Shown: piece after piece, positions 36,566-46,888 of the stretch
Numbering within the stretch: position 1 is the first letter of the stretch
Layout of the letters: each line of letters begins with the position of its first letter
The notes under the pieces: model-generated
The model's input: the letters and a program-made list of their open reading frames with translations, nothing else
The model's database searches: none
What the model was told of the DNA's origin: nothing
Translations under genes and position numbers: made by a program
DNA from: an uncultured Saprospiraceae bacterium
Lineage (GTDB): Bacteria > Bacteroidota > Bacteroidia > Chitinophagales > Saprospiraceae
Assembly (NCBI GenBank): GCA_937941765.1
Contig: CALDGQ010000056.1
Coordinates: 1 to 64,000 of the forward strand
Direction of reading: 5' to 3'
Length of the DNA: 64,000 nucleotides

Positions 36566-37810
36566 CTAATGTGGTTTTGCAAAACGCTCATATGGATTCG
36601 AAGACTTCTTATCATTAAGATTGTATCCTCTAGCATAATGATCATTAATAAATTGCTCGTAAGAAACAGATGATTTAAAATCAATAATCTGGGTTGATGA
36701 TGGAACCAAATTTACATTGCTAACAGGATGATCACCAGGTAAATTTTCAATAATGTTGGATAAGTCAAAATTGATTTGAGGCGCACTAGCTCCTGTTATA
36801 TCCCAAGTTAAAAGGTAACCTTGTTGAGTGTCATGTAGTGTATAATAAGTGAAAAAATCGTATTCCACATCACATTCCATTTGATACTTATCAATCGAGG
36901 TATCAGTGACCTCAAAATCTAAGTCAGCTAGTTGATATTCTGTTGCTACTTCATCCATTGATCTTTCTGAAAAATAACGACCATTCTCATTAACGGCACT
37001 TGTGAGTACAAAATAAGTGTCAAAAATTTGATTTGGGAAATGTAGTGTTATTTTGTTATCATCAATAGTCCCATTTTTAGCAATTTCAACATATTGATTA
37101 TCTGTACCTTTTGATCCGTAGACGGTTTGATAGACGGTTGTGTTCTGAGGAGCCGTCACGATAACGGAATCTTCCATTACTGGTATGTCGTCATAATTAA
37201 AAGTTACATTATGGAGGCCAGTCATCTCCTCATAAAAAATAAATTTCCTATCGGGAGATCCTTGTTTTTGCCAATAAATAAAAATGTCTTCAGGTGCATT
37301 TGATACTGGAACTTCGAGATGAATAGAAGCGTCGTCCATTGAATAATCATAACCACTTCCAGCAAAACTTCCATTAAAAGTTATTATCTGAAAATCTGGT
37401 ATGTTTTCTATATGTACATCTGCCAACTGACTTGAATTTGGGTTAAATGCTATTTGCACATCTTGACCAGAAATATCTAAATAAGTCTTTAGGGTGTAAT
37501 GAAATCCAGGGTCACTATCATCAAATGGAATCCATTTATCGTAAGTTACAAAAGTAAGATGGTATTGCTTATTTTGTAAATCGAAATCGCCTTCAATGTT
37601 TACAGTTGTATTGTTGGATAATAAGCTGGTGGATAGCACATTTCCTTCATCGTCAGAAATAATGGCGTATCCCTTTGAAGTGTAATCTATAGTTGTTCTG
37701 AAATATTCAGGTACGATGTGGATAGTAACCAATGATACATTAGGTGTATCCTTTCTACAACCGTTCAAAAAGAGTGGGACTAAAAGGAGTAAAAATAGTC
37801 GGTATTTCAT
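36566..37810 (-). CDS. Predicted lipoprotein, unknown
   Basis: A lipoprotein of 414 residues from the ATG at 37808-37810, chosen because MKYRLFLLLLVPLFLNGC is a lipoprotein signal with Cys18 followed by RKD; the in-frame extension to 37846 would bury it. The rest is mostly beta-strand-like (SVDIEGDFDLQNKQYHLTFV-like patterns, YGSKGTDNQYVEIAKNG), with no family that I recognise. Expected on the periplasmic or outer surface of the outer membrane. It is flanked by convergent and divergent genes, so it is a single-gene unit. Confidence 0.7.
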   Translation of the reverse strand: MKYRLFLLLLVPLFLNGCRKDTPNVSLVTIHIVPEYFRTTIDYTSKGYAIISDDEGNVLSTSLLSNNTTVNIEGDFDLQNKQYHLTFVTYDKWIPFDDSDPGFHYTLKTYLDISGQDVQIAFNPNSSQLADVHIENIPDFQIITFNGSFAGSGYDYSMDDASIHLEVPVSNAPEDIFIYWQKQGSPDRKFIFYEEMTGLHNVTFNYDDIPVMEDSVIVTAPQNTTVYQTVYGSKGTDNQYVEIAKNGTIDDNKITLHFPNQIFDTYFVLTSAVNENGRYFSERSMDEVATEYQLADLDFEVTDTSIDKYQMECDVEYDFFTYYTLHDTQQGYLLTWDITGASAPQINFDLSNIIENLPGDHPVSNVNLVPSSTQIIDFKSSVSYEQFINDHYARGYNLNDKKSSNPYERFAKPH

Positions 37811-37973
37811 ATCTTGATTAATTGAAGTTTGCACAAGAGATCTCATTGCAAAATACTAATTTTAAAATTATCAATTTCACTTCAGGAATTAAATTAGCAA
37901 CAAACTTGGTTTTAATTAGTTTAAATAATGTAGTATAATTGAATGCGGATTATAAAATAGCAATTGAATTAGA

Positions 37974-38897
37974 ATGAAAAAAAAACAAAAAGTTGGATGG
38001 GAAATTTCCAGTCTTACACAAGCATTACTTGATGAACACGGTGGGAAAGAGATTACCTTAACCGAATATTGTAAATCAAATCCATTGAGTGCTATTAATA
38101 TTGTAAAAAATAAATTCATACTTATCCGAAAATATAAAGCGCGTGTTTTTCAAAAAAAGATTCAAATATTGAATGCTCCGAATTTGGGAGAAAGTGATTA
38201 TTATCCATTAGAGCAACCAGGATTGGTACTTGTTGATTGTGACAGCAAAGGCGCTAGTGAATACTATGTTGGATTACCAGTTTCATTGACTTATAAAAAA
38301 GTGACATTAAAAAATGACACCATCACCATTCATCATTCTGAAGGAGAAACAGTAACAAATTTCAAAGAGATTAGAAAGTTACAATCATTTGTTGATTTGT
38401 CGGAGCAAGAGATGTTGGATAATTTTAAGCGGCTTGTTAATCATGTTGAACCAGAAGTTATTGTAGAAACAATTAAGAAAAATGTAATCAAAGATGTTTT
38501 CTTCGGGAAGCTAATTTTAAACGTTGATAGAGATGATTTTGAATCAGTTGTAGATATCAACGATGTACCAGTTAATATCTCTTTTAGCAATACCACTGAA
38601 AAACAAATGAAACTCAACCTCAGAAGTGCTGAAAAATTAGTTCAAAATCTTGATGAAATTGAGCGTGCAATGATTGTTGAATTATTACCTTTGAAAAATG
38701 ATGTCTGGTTGGAAGAAGATGAAAAAGAAATTACTGCAAAAGCGTTTAAGAAAGAAGTCAAAGTCGATTTGATTACTATTTATGATGAAGGTCACCCAAC
38801 TATATATTTCAACGCAAATGACTTGTTTGGAGGGCACGATATTGAAGTTCGTTTTGATGAAAATCATGAATTCGAAGGAGCTAATATTGTTGGGTAG
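37974..38897 (+). CDS. Protein with C-terminal DUF2262-like domain
   Basis: A 307-residue soluble protein. The last 130 residues match the usual DUF2262 pattern: KDVFFGKLILNVDRDDFESV, a helix LRSAEKLVQNLDEIERAMIV, VWLEEDEKEITAKAFKKEVK, and an end YFNANDLFGGHDIEVRFD...GANIVG, where the GH-x-I step is typical. The N-terminal 170 residues are not recognised. DUF2262 proteins are scattered in bacteria and sometimes lie beside polymorphic toxins as possible immunity proteins; nothing in the surroundings shows that here. Confidence 0.6.
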   Translation: MKKKQKVGWEISSLTQALLDEHGGKEITLTEYCKSNPLSAINIVKNKFILIRKYKARVFQKKIQILNAPNLGESDYYPLEQPGLVLVDCDSKGASEYYVGLPVSLTYKKVTLKNDTITIHHSEGETVTNFKEIRKLQSFVDLSEQEMLDNFKRLVNHVEPEVIVETIKKNVIKDVFFGKLILNVDRDDFESVVDINDVPVNISFSNTTEKQMKLNLRSAEKLVQNLDEIERAMIVELLPLKNDVWLEEDEKEITAKAFKKEVKVDLITIYDEGHPTIYFNANDLFGGHDIEVRFDENHEFEGANIVG

Positions 38898-39018
38898 TTA
38901 CAATGAAGATTGGCATGTTAAAATATTGTTGTAATATTGCTAAACATTCGATTATGCTAAAATAAAAAAAGGGAAAACGAGTGTATTCAATTAGGCACTA
39001 AACAAAAGAGAAAACTAA

Positions 39019-40359
39019 ATGACTCAACTCAAAGACTGGCTATCCACAACAAAAACGGACGACCAATCAACCGTTTTATTTTTGATCAAAGGCTACTTCC
39101 TGCTGACTGTTTTGTGTTTCATTTTTCTCTTAATGCCTTTTAGTCAAAATGCATCCAACACCCTAATCAATCACCTGTTTTTCGCTGTCTCTATCGTCAG
39201 CACGACCGGAATCGCACCAACGGATTTTGCAACTTCCTATAACTTTTATGGACAACTCATTAGCTTGTTTTTTATCCAATTAGGTGGGGTCGGGTACATG
39301 GCGTTAAGCTCATTTATTATCTTGAAAGAATTTGACAGACTACCCAGTATCTCTGCCCGATTATTAAAACTGGAATTCAATTTACCGCAAAAATATCCAC
39401 TAAAAGCTTTTATTTTCAGTGTATTTATTTTTACAATATTGATAGAAATCATCGGAGCGATATTTTTATATTTTGGATTCAAAGAAATGGGGGTTGCCAA
39501 CCCAATTTGGAACGCAATTTTTCACAGCGTTTCTGCATTTTGTACTGCTGGATTTAGTTTGTTTGGAGATTCGATGACTTCGTTTAAAGACAGCTCGTTG
39601 ATTACTATTACGATTCTGGTTTTATCTTTATTGGGTTCTATCGGGTTTATCGTGTTATTAGATTTTTGGTTGAGAATAATTCGGAGACGAAAAAGCATTA
39701 CGTTGACTTCCAAAATCATCTTGTTCAGTACTTTTCTTTTCTGGACAGCAGCAGCTATTGCCATTTATGTTTCCAATACTGATTTGTTATCGCTAGGTTG
39801 GGAAGGAATGAAAATATCCATGTTTCAAAGTATTTCTGCGCACACAACGGTGGGTTTCAATAACTATGATATCAGTGCGATCGATCACGGAGGCATCTTT
39901 GTGTTGATCCTACTTATGGTTATTGGTGCGTCTCCTGCAGGTACTGGTGGTGGTATTAAGACGACTTCTATTACTGCCATCATTGCAGTATTGCTGTCCG
40001 TTCTCAAACGACGTAAACACGTTACTTTTTTCAGAAATGAAATTCCAGCACCTAATATTTACTTAGCGATATCCTCTGTCGTTTTTTATATCTTCATTCT
40101 AGCAATAGGAGCTTGGCTAATGTTATTAATTGATGGCGACAACTTCGCTTTTGAGCAAATTTTATTTGAAGCAACTTCTAGTTTGAGTACAGTCGGATTG
40201 TCTACGGGTATCGCCGGTGAGTTGTCCTATGCCAGTAAAATAATCTTAATGTTTTTGATGTTTGTCGGAAGACTAGGAGTCTTGACTTTTGGGTTTGCTT
40301 TGATTTCAAAAGCTCCTTTGATTCGAAACAAACCTGGTGTGGAGGAGATTGCTATTTGA
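39019..40359 (+). CDS. TrkH/KtrB-type potassium uptake membrane subunit
   Basis: Integral membrane protein of 446 residues with about ten membrane segments in four M1-P-M2 repeats. The pore-loop fragments are FAVSIVSTTGIAPTDF (repeat 1), FHSVSAFCTAGFSLFGD (repeat 2), FQSISAHTTVGFNNYD (repeat 3) and FEATSSLSTVGLSTGI (repeat 4), each ending at the selectivity-filter Gly of the Trk/Ktr family, and GASPAGTGGGIKTT forms the gating loop after repeat 3. It carries K+ (or Na+) across the inner membrane. The size fits KtrB. The cytoplasmic TrkA/KtrA partner is not in the window. Confidence 0.9.
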   Translation: MTQLKDWLSTTKTDDQSTVLFLIKGYFLLTVLCFIFLLMPFSQNASNTLINHLFFAVSIVSTTGIAPTDFATSYNFYGQLISLFFIQLGGVGYMALSSFIILKEFDRLPSISARLLKLEFNLPQKYPLKAFIFSVFIFTILIEIIGAIFLYFGFKEMGVANPIWNAIFHSVSAFCTAGFSLFGDSMTSFKDSSLITITILVLSLLGSIGFIVLLDFWLRIIRRRKSITLTSKIILFSTFLFWTAAAIAIYVSNTDLLSLGWEGMKISMFQSISAHTTVGFNNYDISAIDHGGIFVLILLMVIGASPAGTGGGIKTTSITAIIAVLLSVLKRRKHVTFFRNEIPAPNIYLAISSVVFYIFILAIGAWLMLLIDGDNFAFEQILFEATSSLSTVGLSTGIAGELSYASKIILMFLMFVGRLGVLTFGFALISKAPLIRNKPGVEEIAI

Positions 40360-40371
40360 AAAAAGGAATTA

Positions 40372-40561
40372 AAAATAGACCGTTGTTTCGTGAACTCACT
40401 TGAGCATACGTCAGACTGTGCGAAATGCACGAAAGTTGTTTACCAAACACCGAGAGGTTAGAAACCTTCGGCTCGCTTTTGTTTAACCGAGCCACAGGTT
40501 TCTAACCTCTTGGCGTTTGTATTCTATTTTCGCACAGTCTGACGTAACAACGGTCTATTTT
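40372..40561. repeat. Large palindromic repeat, copy 1
   Basis: A 190-bp inverted-repeat element between convergent genes. Outer arms AAAATAGACCGTTGTT (40372-40387) and AACAACGGTCTATTTT (40546-40561) match perfectly over 16 bp. Next arms ACGTCAGACTGTGCGAAA (40408-40425) and TTCGCACAGTCTGACGT (to 40545). Inner arms GAGAGGTTAGAAACCT (40452-40467) and AGGTTTCTAACCTCT (40496-40510). The two inner pairs recur almost unchanged at 58737-58873. It probably forms a long stem in RNA or DNA and may act as a two-way terminator. No transposase present. Confidence 0.85.
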
Positions 40562-40589
40562 ACATTTTACATTTTTAATTTTACATTCT

Positions 40590-42242
40590 TTAATTCTTCA
40601 ATTTAACAATCCGTTCCGAATGCACCACCGTATTAATATCCTTAAATCGGACCAAATAAATTCCACTTCCTAAATCACTAAGGTCTAATTTTGTCAAACC
40701 AGGTTGTAATTGGCCTTTAGAATTTAACTGACCGACCGCATTAAAAATCTCATAATTTATAGTGGTAAATGCGTTGTTGGATATTTCCACGTTTACTTCA
40801 TTGTTAAACAAACTAGGATAAACTGCAATCGCAGATCCCCGATAATCATTTTTGATGTTGACAACTTTCGAGTAGTTTTTGTTTCCATCATAATCAATTT
40901 GAACCAAACGATAAAAATATTCATTCACCAAAAGTTTGTCATCTAAATAGTCATAATTATTGATTGAATTACTCGTCCCTGCACCTTCAACAAAAGTCAA
41001 TTGCTCAAAATTAAAACCATCTTTGCTACGCTCGAGAATGAATCCTTTATTTAGAATTTCAGTTTCAGTAACCCAAGTCAATAGGTTTCCATTTGAGTTA
41101 GAGCGACCAGAAAATTCAACAAGCTCAACTGGCAAAATACCATTACAAATAGGAGTCAAAGAACTATAATCCGTAATTGAAACATCACAAACATTACTTT
41201 TAAAAGTCATATTATTTGCTTGCCAATTCATTGCTAAAGATTGATCCGCGGTAAACATTGCCATACTCACATCATCCGTATAGTCCATATAGCTATAAAA
41301 AGCATGATATTGTCCAGGACAACTTTGAGGAGCATCAACACAATTTGTAACAGTAATTACACCTCCCGTGTCACTTTGCTGATTTGGAGTATCCGTTATC
41401 TCGCAAGGTCCAGGTGTCATCATATCTCCATCAGTTGCACAAGCAAAGGCATCAAACGTGTGCAGTAGTCCAAAGTAATGTCCAAATTCATGGATGGTAG
41501 TTCCTCCAGTATTGTATTCCGGTAATGAATTCAAAAGACCGCCAGAAGTACAACTTTGTCCTAATCCACCAAAAGCAGAAGGGTGAACGTGCACACCATC
41601 ACCATTTACCAAACCAGGATAAGGAGAAACACCCAATGGTGGTTCGCTATCAGAAACAAACACATTTAAATATCCAGCCCAATCTGCTCCTGCGCTTGGC
41701 CAGTCATGTTGACCTACGGTTACAGCTGGTTGCCCATTTGGAATACCAGAACTGGCAGGATGATTCATCGTAGCCAAACAAAAAGAAATGCAAGCACCTT
41801 GACCTTGAGTAGGGGCATTACTCAACGGATAAGCAGTCGGACATGCAGCATTCAACGCAAGATATTTTTGATAATCGCCAGCCGCTCCACCAGATGTAGC
41901 ACTAAAAGCTGCATTCAATTCCTGTATCTGAACATCAATTATTTGCATCAAACAATTTGCATTGCTACAATCTAAAGCGACTGCATCTTCTGCTGGATTT
42001 GTCGAATTGAAGTGGATAGCAATTGGAACAACTATAGGTGTGCAAGGTGATGTGCACATACTACTTTTTTCGTGATTCGAAACTAATTCTTTCAATTCTT
42101 GAATGCGTTGGATATATGCTTGATCATTTTCTAATTGCCACTTATGATATTCGTCGGCTCCACAAGTTCTTTGTGCATTTGCAATTGTACTAATAAAAAG
42201 TATCAGCAAAATAGCAATTGTAGTAAATGTTGATTTATTCAT
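40590..42242 (-). CDS. Secreted M43 (pappalysin-like) zinc metalloprotease with T9SS tail
   Basis: Secreted protease of 550 residues. Signal peptide to about residue 23. The zinc site HEFGHYFGLLH (H251, E252, H255, H261) is the extended HExxHxxGxxH of metzincins, and the Met-turn lies in FYSYMDYTDD. Eleven or so Cys in the catalytic part suggest disulfides. After residue 375, VELVEFSGRSNSNGNLLTWV starts the Ig-like spacer common before T9SS tails, and YPSLFNNEVNVEI to RIVKLKN is a type A sorting domain. So it is exported and probably cell-attached or released. Substrate unknown. Single gene. Confidence 0.9.
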   Translation of the reverse strand: MNKSTFTTIAILLILFISTIANAQRTCGADEYHKWQLENDQAYIQRIQELKELVSNHEKSSMCTSPCTPIVVPIAIHFNSTNPAEDAVALDCSNANCLMQIIDVQIQELNAAFSATSGGAAGDYQKYLALNAACPTAYPLSNAPTQGQGACISFCLATMNHPASSGIPNGQPAVTVGQHDWPSAGADWAGYLNVFVSDSEPPLGVSPYPGLVNGDGVHVHPSAFGGLGQSCTSGGLLNSLPEYNTGGTTIHEFGHYFGLLHTFDAFACATDGDMMTPGPCEITDTPNQQSDTGGVITVTNCVDAPQSCPGQYHAFYSYMDYTDDVSMAMFTADQSLAMNWQANNMTFKSNVCDVSITDYSSLTPICNGILPVELVEFSGRSNSNGNLLTWVTETEILNKGFILERSKDGFNFEQLTFVEGAGTSNSINNYDYLDDKLLVNEYFYRLVQIDYDGNKNYSKVVNIKNDYRGSAIAVYPSLFNNEVNVEISNNAFTTINYEIFNAVGQLNSKGQLQPGLTKLDLSDLGSGIYLVRFKDINTVVHSERIVKLKN

Positions 42243-42461
42243 GATGTGAAATTAAGGTGGTAAAATTCTTTTTAGAATAAGCTAATTTACTATATAAAAA
42301 TGGGATGCAGCATATGCTTTTTGGGTATTTTATTAACTAATACAGGACAGAATACAAAATAGTTTAAGGTAGTGAGCGGGTTGTGAATTTTACATTCATA
42401 ATTCTTCATTTCGATGTCTTCATTTTTCTTAATCCCTCAACTACTTTAATGGTAAAAAAGA
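42243..42461. other. Spacer between two minus-strand genes
   Basis: AT-rich spacer that holds the promoter side of the M43 gene. No hairpin or gene seen. Confidence 0.35.
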
Positions 42462-45400
42462 CTACTCCTTCAAAATAATAGCATCAATCTCTCGTTCCCG
42501 AATCGCTTTATTAAACTTAGGAATCTCAACTGTTTTAATCGTCTCCAAATCTTTCAAATACATATCAATCTCCTCAACCAATTCCTCTTTAACAGCAATT
42601 GCTTGATCTGTAGGAGGATAATCCCCACCACGCGTAATCGAATTCAAATGCGCTAGTTTATTGGTCAATTTTATAGGAAAATTCAGTGGATCTTGCGAAC
42701 TCTGATTCTTAGTTTGATACAGCGCTTTTTCAATCACCATCATTGATGAATCAGTTTGTTCAAACATCGTTTTTAACGCATCATGATGTTCATAATCTGC
42801 CAGACGGTTCAAATAATTTTTCATTTGTTTCCGAATATCACGGATTTCAATAATCGCTTCATGTGATTCCGTCAACTTATCACCAATGTCTGAGATGAAC
42901 TTAAATTGTTTTTCAAAATCTGCTTGAGAATTTTCATTTTTAGGATTTTTCAACACTTCAAAGTCGACTATTTCAGTACGTTCGTCTACTGTTAGTTTTA
43001 CTTGATATTTTCCAGGAATTGCTTTTGGTCCACCCAATGATCCCCACCATAACACCATGCCGTCGAATTTTTTTGCAGCAGGGTAGGAAAGATTCCAATT
43101 GAAAGTATTCATCCCTTTTTTGACTTTTAATTTGTCTGATTTTTCTTTGGCTTTATTGGAATAGGTTCTTATTTCTTCTCCTTTTGTATCTAGAAAAGTG
43201 AGACGAACTGTTGAGGTGTCTTTTAGTTCCTTGAGATAGTAATTCAATACCAAACCAGCTGGATGATTGGTGCCTGCAGTCTTTGATTTGGACCAATCGC
43301 CACCGCCCATTCGATAGGTTGTTTTAGGTTGAAATAGAATGAGGTCTTCATTTTTATCCGCATCTTTTATTTGATGTACCAAACTTAAGTCATCTATCAA
43401 CCAAACACTACGACCTTGTGTTGCTACAATCAGATTGTTATTTTTAATGGTCATATCCGTAATCGGTACAATCGGTAAATTCAGTTGAAATGGTTGCCAA
43501 GAACTGCCATCATTGAAAGAAATATAAGCACCGGTTTCTGTTCCACAATATAAAATATCTTTCTTTTCAGGATCAGCTCTGACCACTCTTGTGAAGTGCT
43601 CATTGTCAATTCCATTCACAATTTTTGTCCATGTTTTCCCGTAATTTTTGGTCTTAAAAAGATAAGGTCTAAAGTCACCAGACTTATAGGATGTTGCTGC
43701 GATATAAGCACCACCTGCATCATGTGGATCCGCTTCGATACTGTTAATCATACACCATTTTGGCAAATTTGTAGGAGTAATGTTATTCCAATTCTTACCG
43801 CCATCACGAGTGATATGTACCAACCCGTCATCAGAACCTACCCACAATGTTCCTTCTTCAAAATTGGATTCGGTACCTGCAAAAATAGTACAGTAATATT
43901 CTACAGAAGTATTGTCTTTGGTAATCGGTCCACCTGAAGATTTCATTTTGGTAGAATCATTGGTAGTTAAATCTGGAGAAATGATTTCCCAACTTTGTCC
44001 ACCATTGTCACTTGCATGAACGACATTCGAACAAGTATATAAACGTTTTTTATTGTGCTTGGAAAAGAAAATTGGAAAGTTCCATTGAAAGCGATATCGC
44101 ATCCCTTCTACACCATGTCCCATCGGATTGTCTGGCCAAACACTGATATTTCGACTTTGATTCGTTTTATGATTTTTTCTTCCCAAGTATCCATCATAAC
44201 AACCACCATAAACAATGTCATTATCAGTAGGGTCAATCGCTAAATGACCACATTCACAACCAGCAGTAGATTCCCAGTCATCTTCAGAAATAGAACCACC
44301 AAAAGAACGGTGCTTGATTCGGATAGCGGAATTATCTTGTTGAGCCACGTAAATTCTATATGGAAAATCATCGTCTGTGGTCACTCTGTAAAACTGAGCA
44401 GTTGGTTGATTCTTATAAGAGCTCCAAGATGCACCTCCATTGTTAGAAACTTGTGCACCACCATCATCCGCGATAATCATACGTTGTGGATTTTCGGGTG
44501 CAATCCAAAGATCATGATGATCGCTATGTGGTGTACGAATAGCATTAAAAGTCTTCCCTCCATCTGTTGATTTATGAAAACGTACATTCAAAACATAGAC
44601 TGTGTTTTCATCTTGAGTGTTCGCATAAATACGAGTGTAGTACCAGGCACGTTGACGTAATTTTCTATCACTATTTATTTTAGTCCAAGTTTTACCAGCA
44701 TCATCACTTCTGAAAACGCCACCTTCTTCCGCTTCTATTATTGCCCATACTTTGTTAGAATTTGCTGGAGAAACCGTAATGCCGCTGATACCCAAAGTAC
44801 CTTTAGGCATCCCTTCATTTTTTGAAATATCTGTCCAAGTATCACCACCATCTGTACTCTTCCATAATGAAGAACCTTCGCCTCCGCTCGACATGTCATA
44901 AGGGGAACGCTTCACACGCCATGTGCTACCATATAGTATACGTGGATTATTTGGATCAAAAGTAATATCTACCGCTCCAACTTCATTATTGACAAATAAT
45001 ACTTTTTTCCAAGTATCGCCACCATTCGTGCTTTTAAAAATACCCCGCTGCTCATTGGGTTTATAAATATTTCCTAGAGCTGCTGCAAATACGATGTTAG
45101 GGTCACGTGGATGTATACGGATACGTACAATATGACGTGAATCTTCTAATCCTTTTTGTTCCCAAGTTTTACCTGCATCTACGCTTTTCCACATACCATA
45201 TCCAGAACTAACATTTCCTCTCACTGTCACTTCTCCACCTCCAGCATAAATCACATTGTTGTCATATTCACTGACAGCAACCGCTCCGATTGAACCACCG
45301 AAAAATCCATCAGAAATATTTTCATAAGTTTCACCAGCATCTTCTGTTTTCCAAACACCTCCACCAGCTGCACCAAAATAATACAACTTGTCATTGCCAG

Positions 45401-45596
45401 GAATGCCAGTTACTGCGGCAGATCGACCGCCTCTAAATGGACCGAGTTCTCTAAATTTGATGGCGTCTTTAAATGTTGGATCAATTGCTTCAGAAGTGGA
45501 AACCGCTTTTTGATTCCGTTTCTTTTTTTGTGCAAATGAGTTCGTAGTAATGAAAAGGAGTGCAAATATTGCAAATAAATGAAGTGACTTTCTCAT
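42462..45596 (-). CDS. Sortilin/VPS10-like BNR-repeat protein
   Basis: Exported protein of 1044 residues. Signal peptide to about residue 22 (TNSFAQKKK). Residues 45-740 are a double beta-propeller of sortilin/BNR type with many Asp-box motifs (S-x-D-x-G-x-T-W), for example KSVDAGKTWEQKG, KSTNGGDTWKKV, RSDDAGKTWTKI and KSTDGGKTFNAI. The C-terminal 300 residues hold a beta-sandwich (STVRLTFLDTKGEEIRTY) and a helical end. Members in Bacteroidota are often labelled glycosyl hydrolase, but the Asp boxes are structural and no catalytic residues are evident. No T9SS tail. Likely periplasmic or surface. Divergent from the HYR gene block. Confidence 0.87.
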   Translation of the reverse strand: MRKSLHLFAIFALLFITTNSFAQKKKRNQKAVSTSEAIDPTFKDAIKFRELGPFRGGRSAAVTGIPGNDKLYYFGAAGGGVWKTEDAGETYENISDGFFGGSIGAVAVSEYDNNVIYAGGGEVTVRGNVSSGYGMWKSVDAGKTWEQKGLEDSRHIVRIRIHPRDPNIVFAAALGNIYKPNEQRGIFKSTNGGDTWKKVLFVNNEVGAVDITFDPNNPRILYGSTWRVKRSPYDMSSGGEGSSLWKSTDGGDTWTDISKNEGMPKGTLGISGITVSPANSNKVWAIIEAEEGGVFRSDDAGKTWTKINSDRKLRQRAWYYTRIYANTQDENTVYVLNVRFHKSTDGGKTFNAIRTPHSDHHDLWIAPENPQRMIIADDGGAQVSNNGGASWSSYKNQPTAQFYRVTTDDDFPYRIYVAQQDNSAIRIKHRSFGGSISEDDWESTAGCECGHLAIDPTDNDIVYGGCYDGYLGRKNHKTNQSRNISVWPDNPMGHGVEGMRYRFQWNFPIFFSKHNKKRLYTCSNVVHASDNGGQSWEIISPDLTTNDSTKMKSSGGPITKDNTSVEYYCTIFAGTESNFEEGTLWVGSDDGLVHITRDGGKNWNNITPTNLPKWCMINSIEADPHDAGGAYIAATSYKSGDFRPYLFKTKNYGKTWTKIVNGIDNEHFTRVVRADPEKKDILYCGTETGAYISFNDGSSWQPFQLNLPIVPITDMTIKNNNLIVATQGRSVWLIDDLSLVHQIKDADKNEDLILFQPKTTYRMGGGDWSKSKTAGTNHPAGLVLNYYLKELKDTSTVRLTFLDTKGEEIRTYSNKAKEKSDKLKVKKGMNTFNWNLSYPAAKKFDGMVLWWGSLGGPKAIPGKYQVKLTVDERTEIVDFEVLKNPKNENSQADFEKQFKFISDIGDKLTESHEAIIEIRDIRKQMKNYLNRLADYEHHDALKTMFEQTDSSMMVIEKALYQTKNQSSQDPLNFPIKLTNKLAHLNSITRGGDYPPTDQAIAVKEELVEEIDMYLKDLETIKTVEIPKFNKAIREREIDAIILKE

Positions 45597-46888
45597 TTTG
45601 TGTTGTTTAGTTGGTGTAATTTAACACACGAAAAATAAAATGAAGTATTTTGACTTTGAAAATATAAAATTGATTGGAAGTTTGTTTGTAAACTTTGGAA
45701 AATTAAAATTCGACTATTCTGTAGTTGCGAAAATTGCTAACATATTAAGCTAAAATAGTTTTGTTGTGTTGGTGTATGTCTCGTGAACGATATTTTAATT
45801 CTATTGAAATAGTTGGGGATCGTTCAGAGCTTAGAAGCTTACTTTAGATTTTCTAAACTGCAGCATGTAAAACATCTGCCATAAATATTCCGTACTTCAA
45901 TGGTAGTTGATTGCACTTCATTTAATTTTTTTATAATAGTATATGCATCTTTAAATGGATTCGGAAAAATAGAAACATTGGTCAACGAATTGTTAACTTT
46001 TTGTGCATTAACATAACAACAAATAGCCAATGAAAATTATTGTGTAATAACGAAAAATTACTTTTTTAAAAGTAATTGCTTGTCACAAAATGATAACCAA
46101 CTTCGTAAATTGATGTATTTATCATATAATTAAAAGCAAATTATTTTTATCTTTAATTTAACTGTGAGAATCAAATTATAAATACATCCCAAAACCTACC
46201 TTAATTTTTTTCTCGATTTCTTATAGTAATGCATTTGTTTGAGTTACACCAAATCAACTTTGTTGAATATTAATGGAGTGGAACGCTAACACCTAAGAAT
46301 GCACTTCATTATCACACCTTACCTAAACAACATGACTTTTTGTCGACCTGACTTGATTCGGGCTTACATTGTTATGTTGAAATTTAACTGTATTTTTTAG
46401 CTGAACATAATTTCGAAAAAGCTAAAAAGAATTAAAAAGAGGGAAAAAAAGTTTGCAACTAAATCAAAATCAATGACTTATGAAGATTCTATTTTAAGGA
46501 AATTCCGAGCATTTTTTATCCAAAATGATGTAGTGTTTAAATAAGGATGCTGTGGTCAATCCACAACAATTTAAATTCAACATCAATTACACACCTTACT
46601 TCTTTTCGATACATACTTAACAGCGATGTAAAACTATTCGGGCGCTTTGTAGTCCAGCGGTCTTGCAACATACCTTTTTAGGTGACACTGAGAGACCAGT
46701 TTTTTTGGTCAATATCTTTGAAGCTAAAGCTATGTATTGAAACATCCCAGTTACCAAACCTACCTGACCTCAGTCGGGCAGATACTGTTATGTCAGAACT
46801 GAAACTACAAGCATATTTTTTAGATGGACACTTACATGAAAACATTCGACTTTTAAAAATAAATTATTCAAAAATTAAAAAATGACTT
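45597..46888. repeat. Intergenic region with duplicated leader of the giant gene
   Basis: Apart from the remnant at 45839-46030 no gene is credible. Two diverged copies of the leader and N-terminal codons of the giant gene lie in tandem about 410 bp apart: copy A 46347-46560 and copy B 46763-47000. Shared anchors in the same order: CCTGAC (46347; 46763), TCGGGC, GTTATGT, ATTTTTTAG, AATGACTTATGAA (46472; 46881), TCCGAGCA, AATGATGTA, and AACATCAA. Copy A stops after a few codons (ATGAAGATTCTATTTTAA), so it is decayed. The 67-codon frame at 46682-46885 is probably just leader. Confidence 0.7.
45839..46030 (-). pseudogene. Remnant: signal-like start joined to a partial T9SS sorting tail
   Basis: A 63-codon frame reading ...AICCYVNAQKVNNSLTNVSI, then FPNPFKDAYTII and IEVRNIYGR. 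NVSIFPNPF...NIYGR is the first half of a type A T9SS sorting domain, placed only some 15 residues after a signal-peptide-like stretch ending NAQ. The normal end of the domain (the L-x-x-G-x-Y/I strand) is missing and the tail reads FTCCSLENLK. No normal ATG is present (TTG start). So it looks like the leftover of a secreted-protein gene that lost its middle and its end. Confidence 0.6.

Noticed and set aside
46682-46885. 67-codon plus-strand frame before the giant gene
   Set aside because: It corresponds to the duplicated leader, does not look like a signal peptide or domain, and the better start is ATG 46889.
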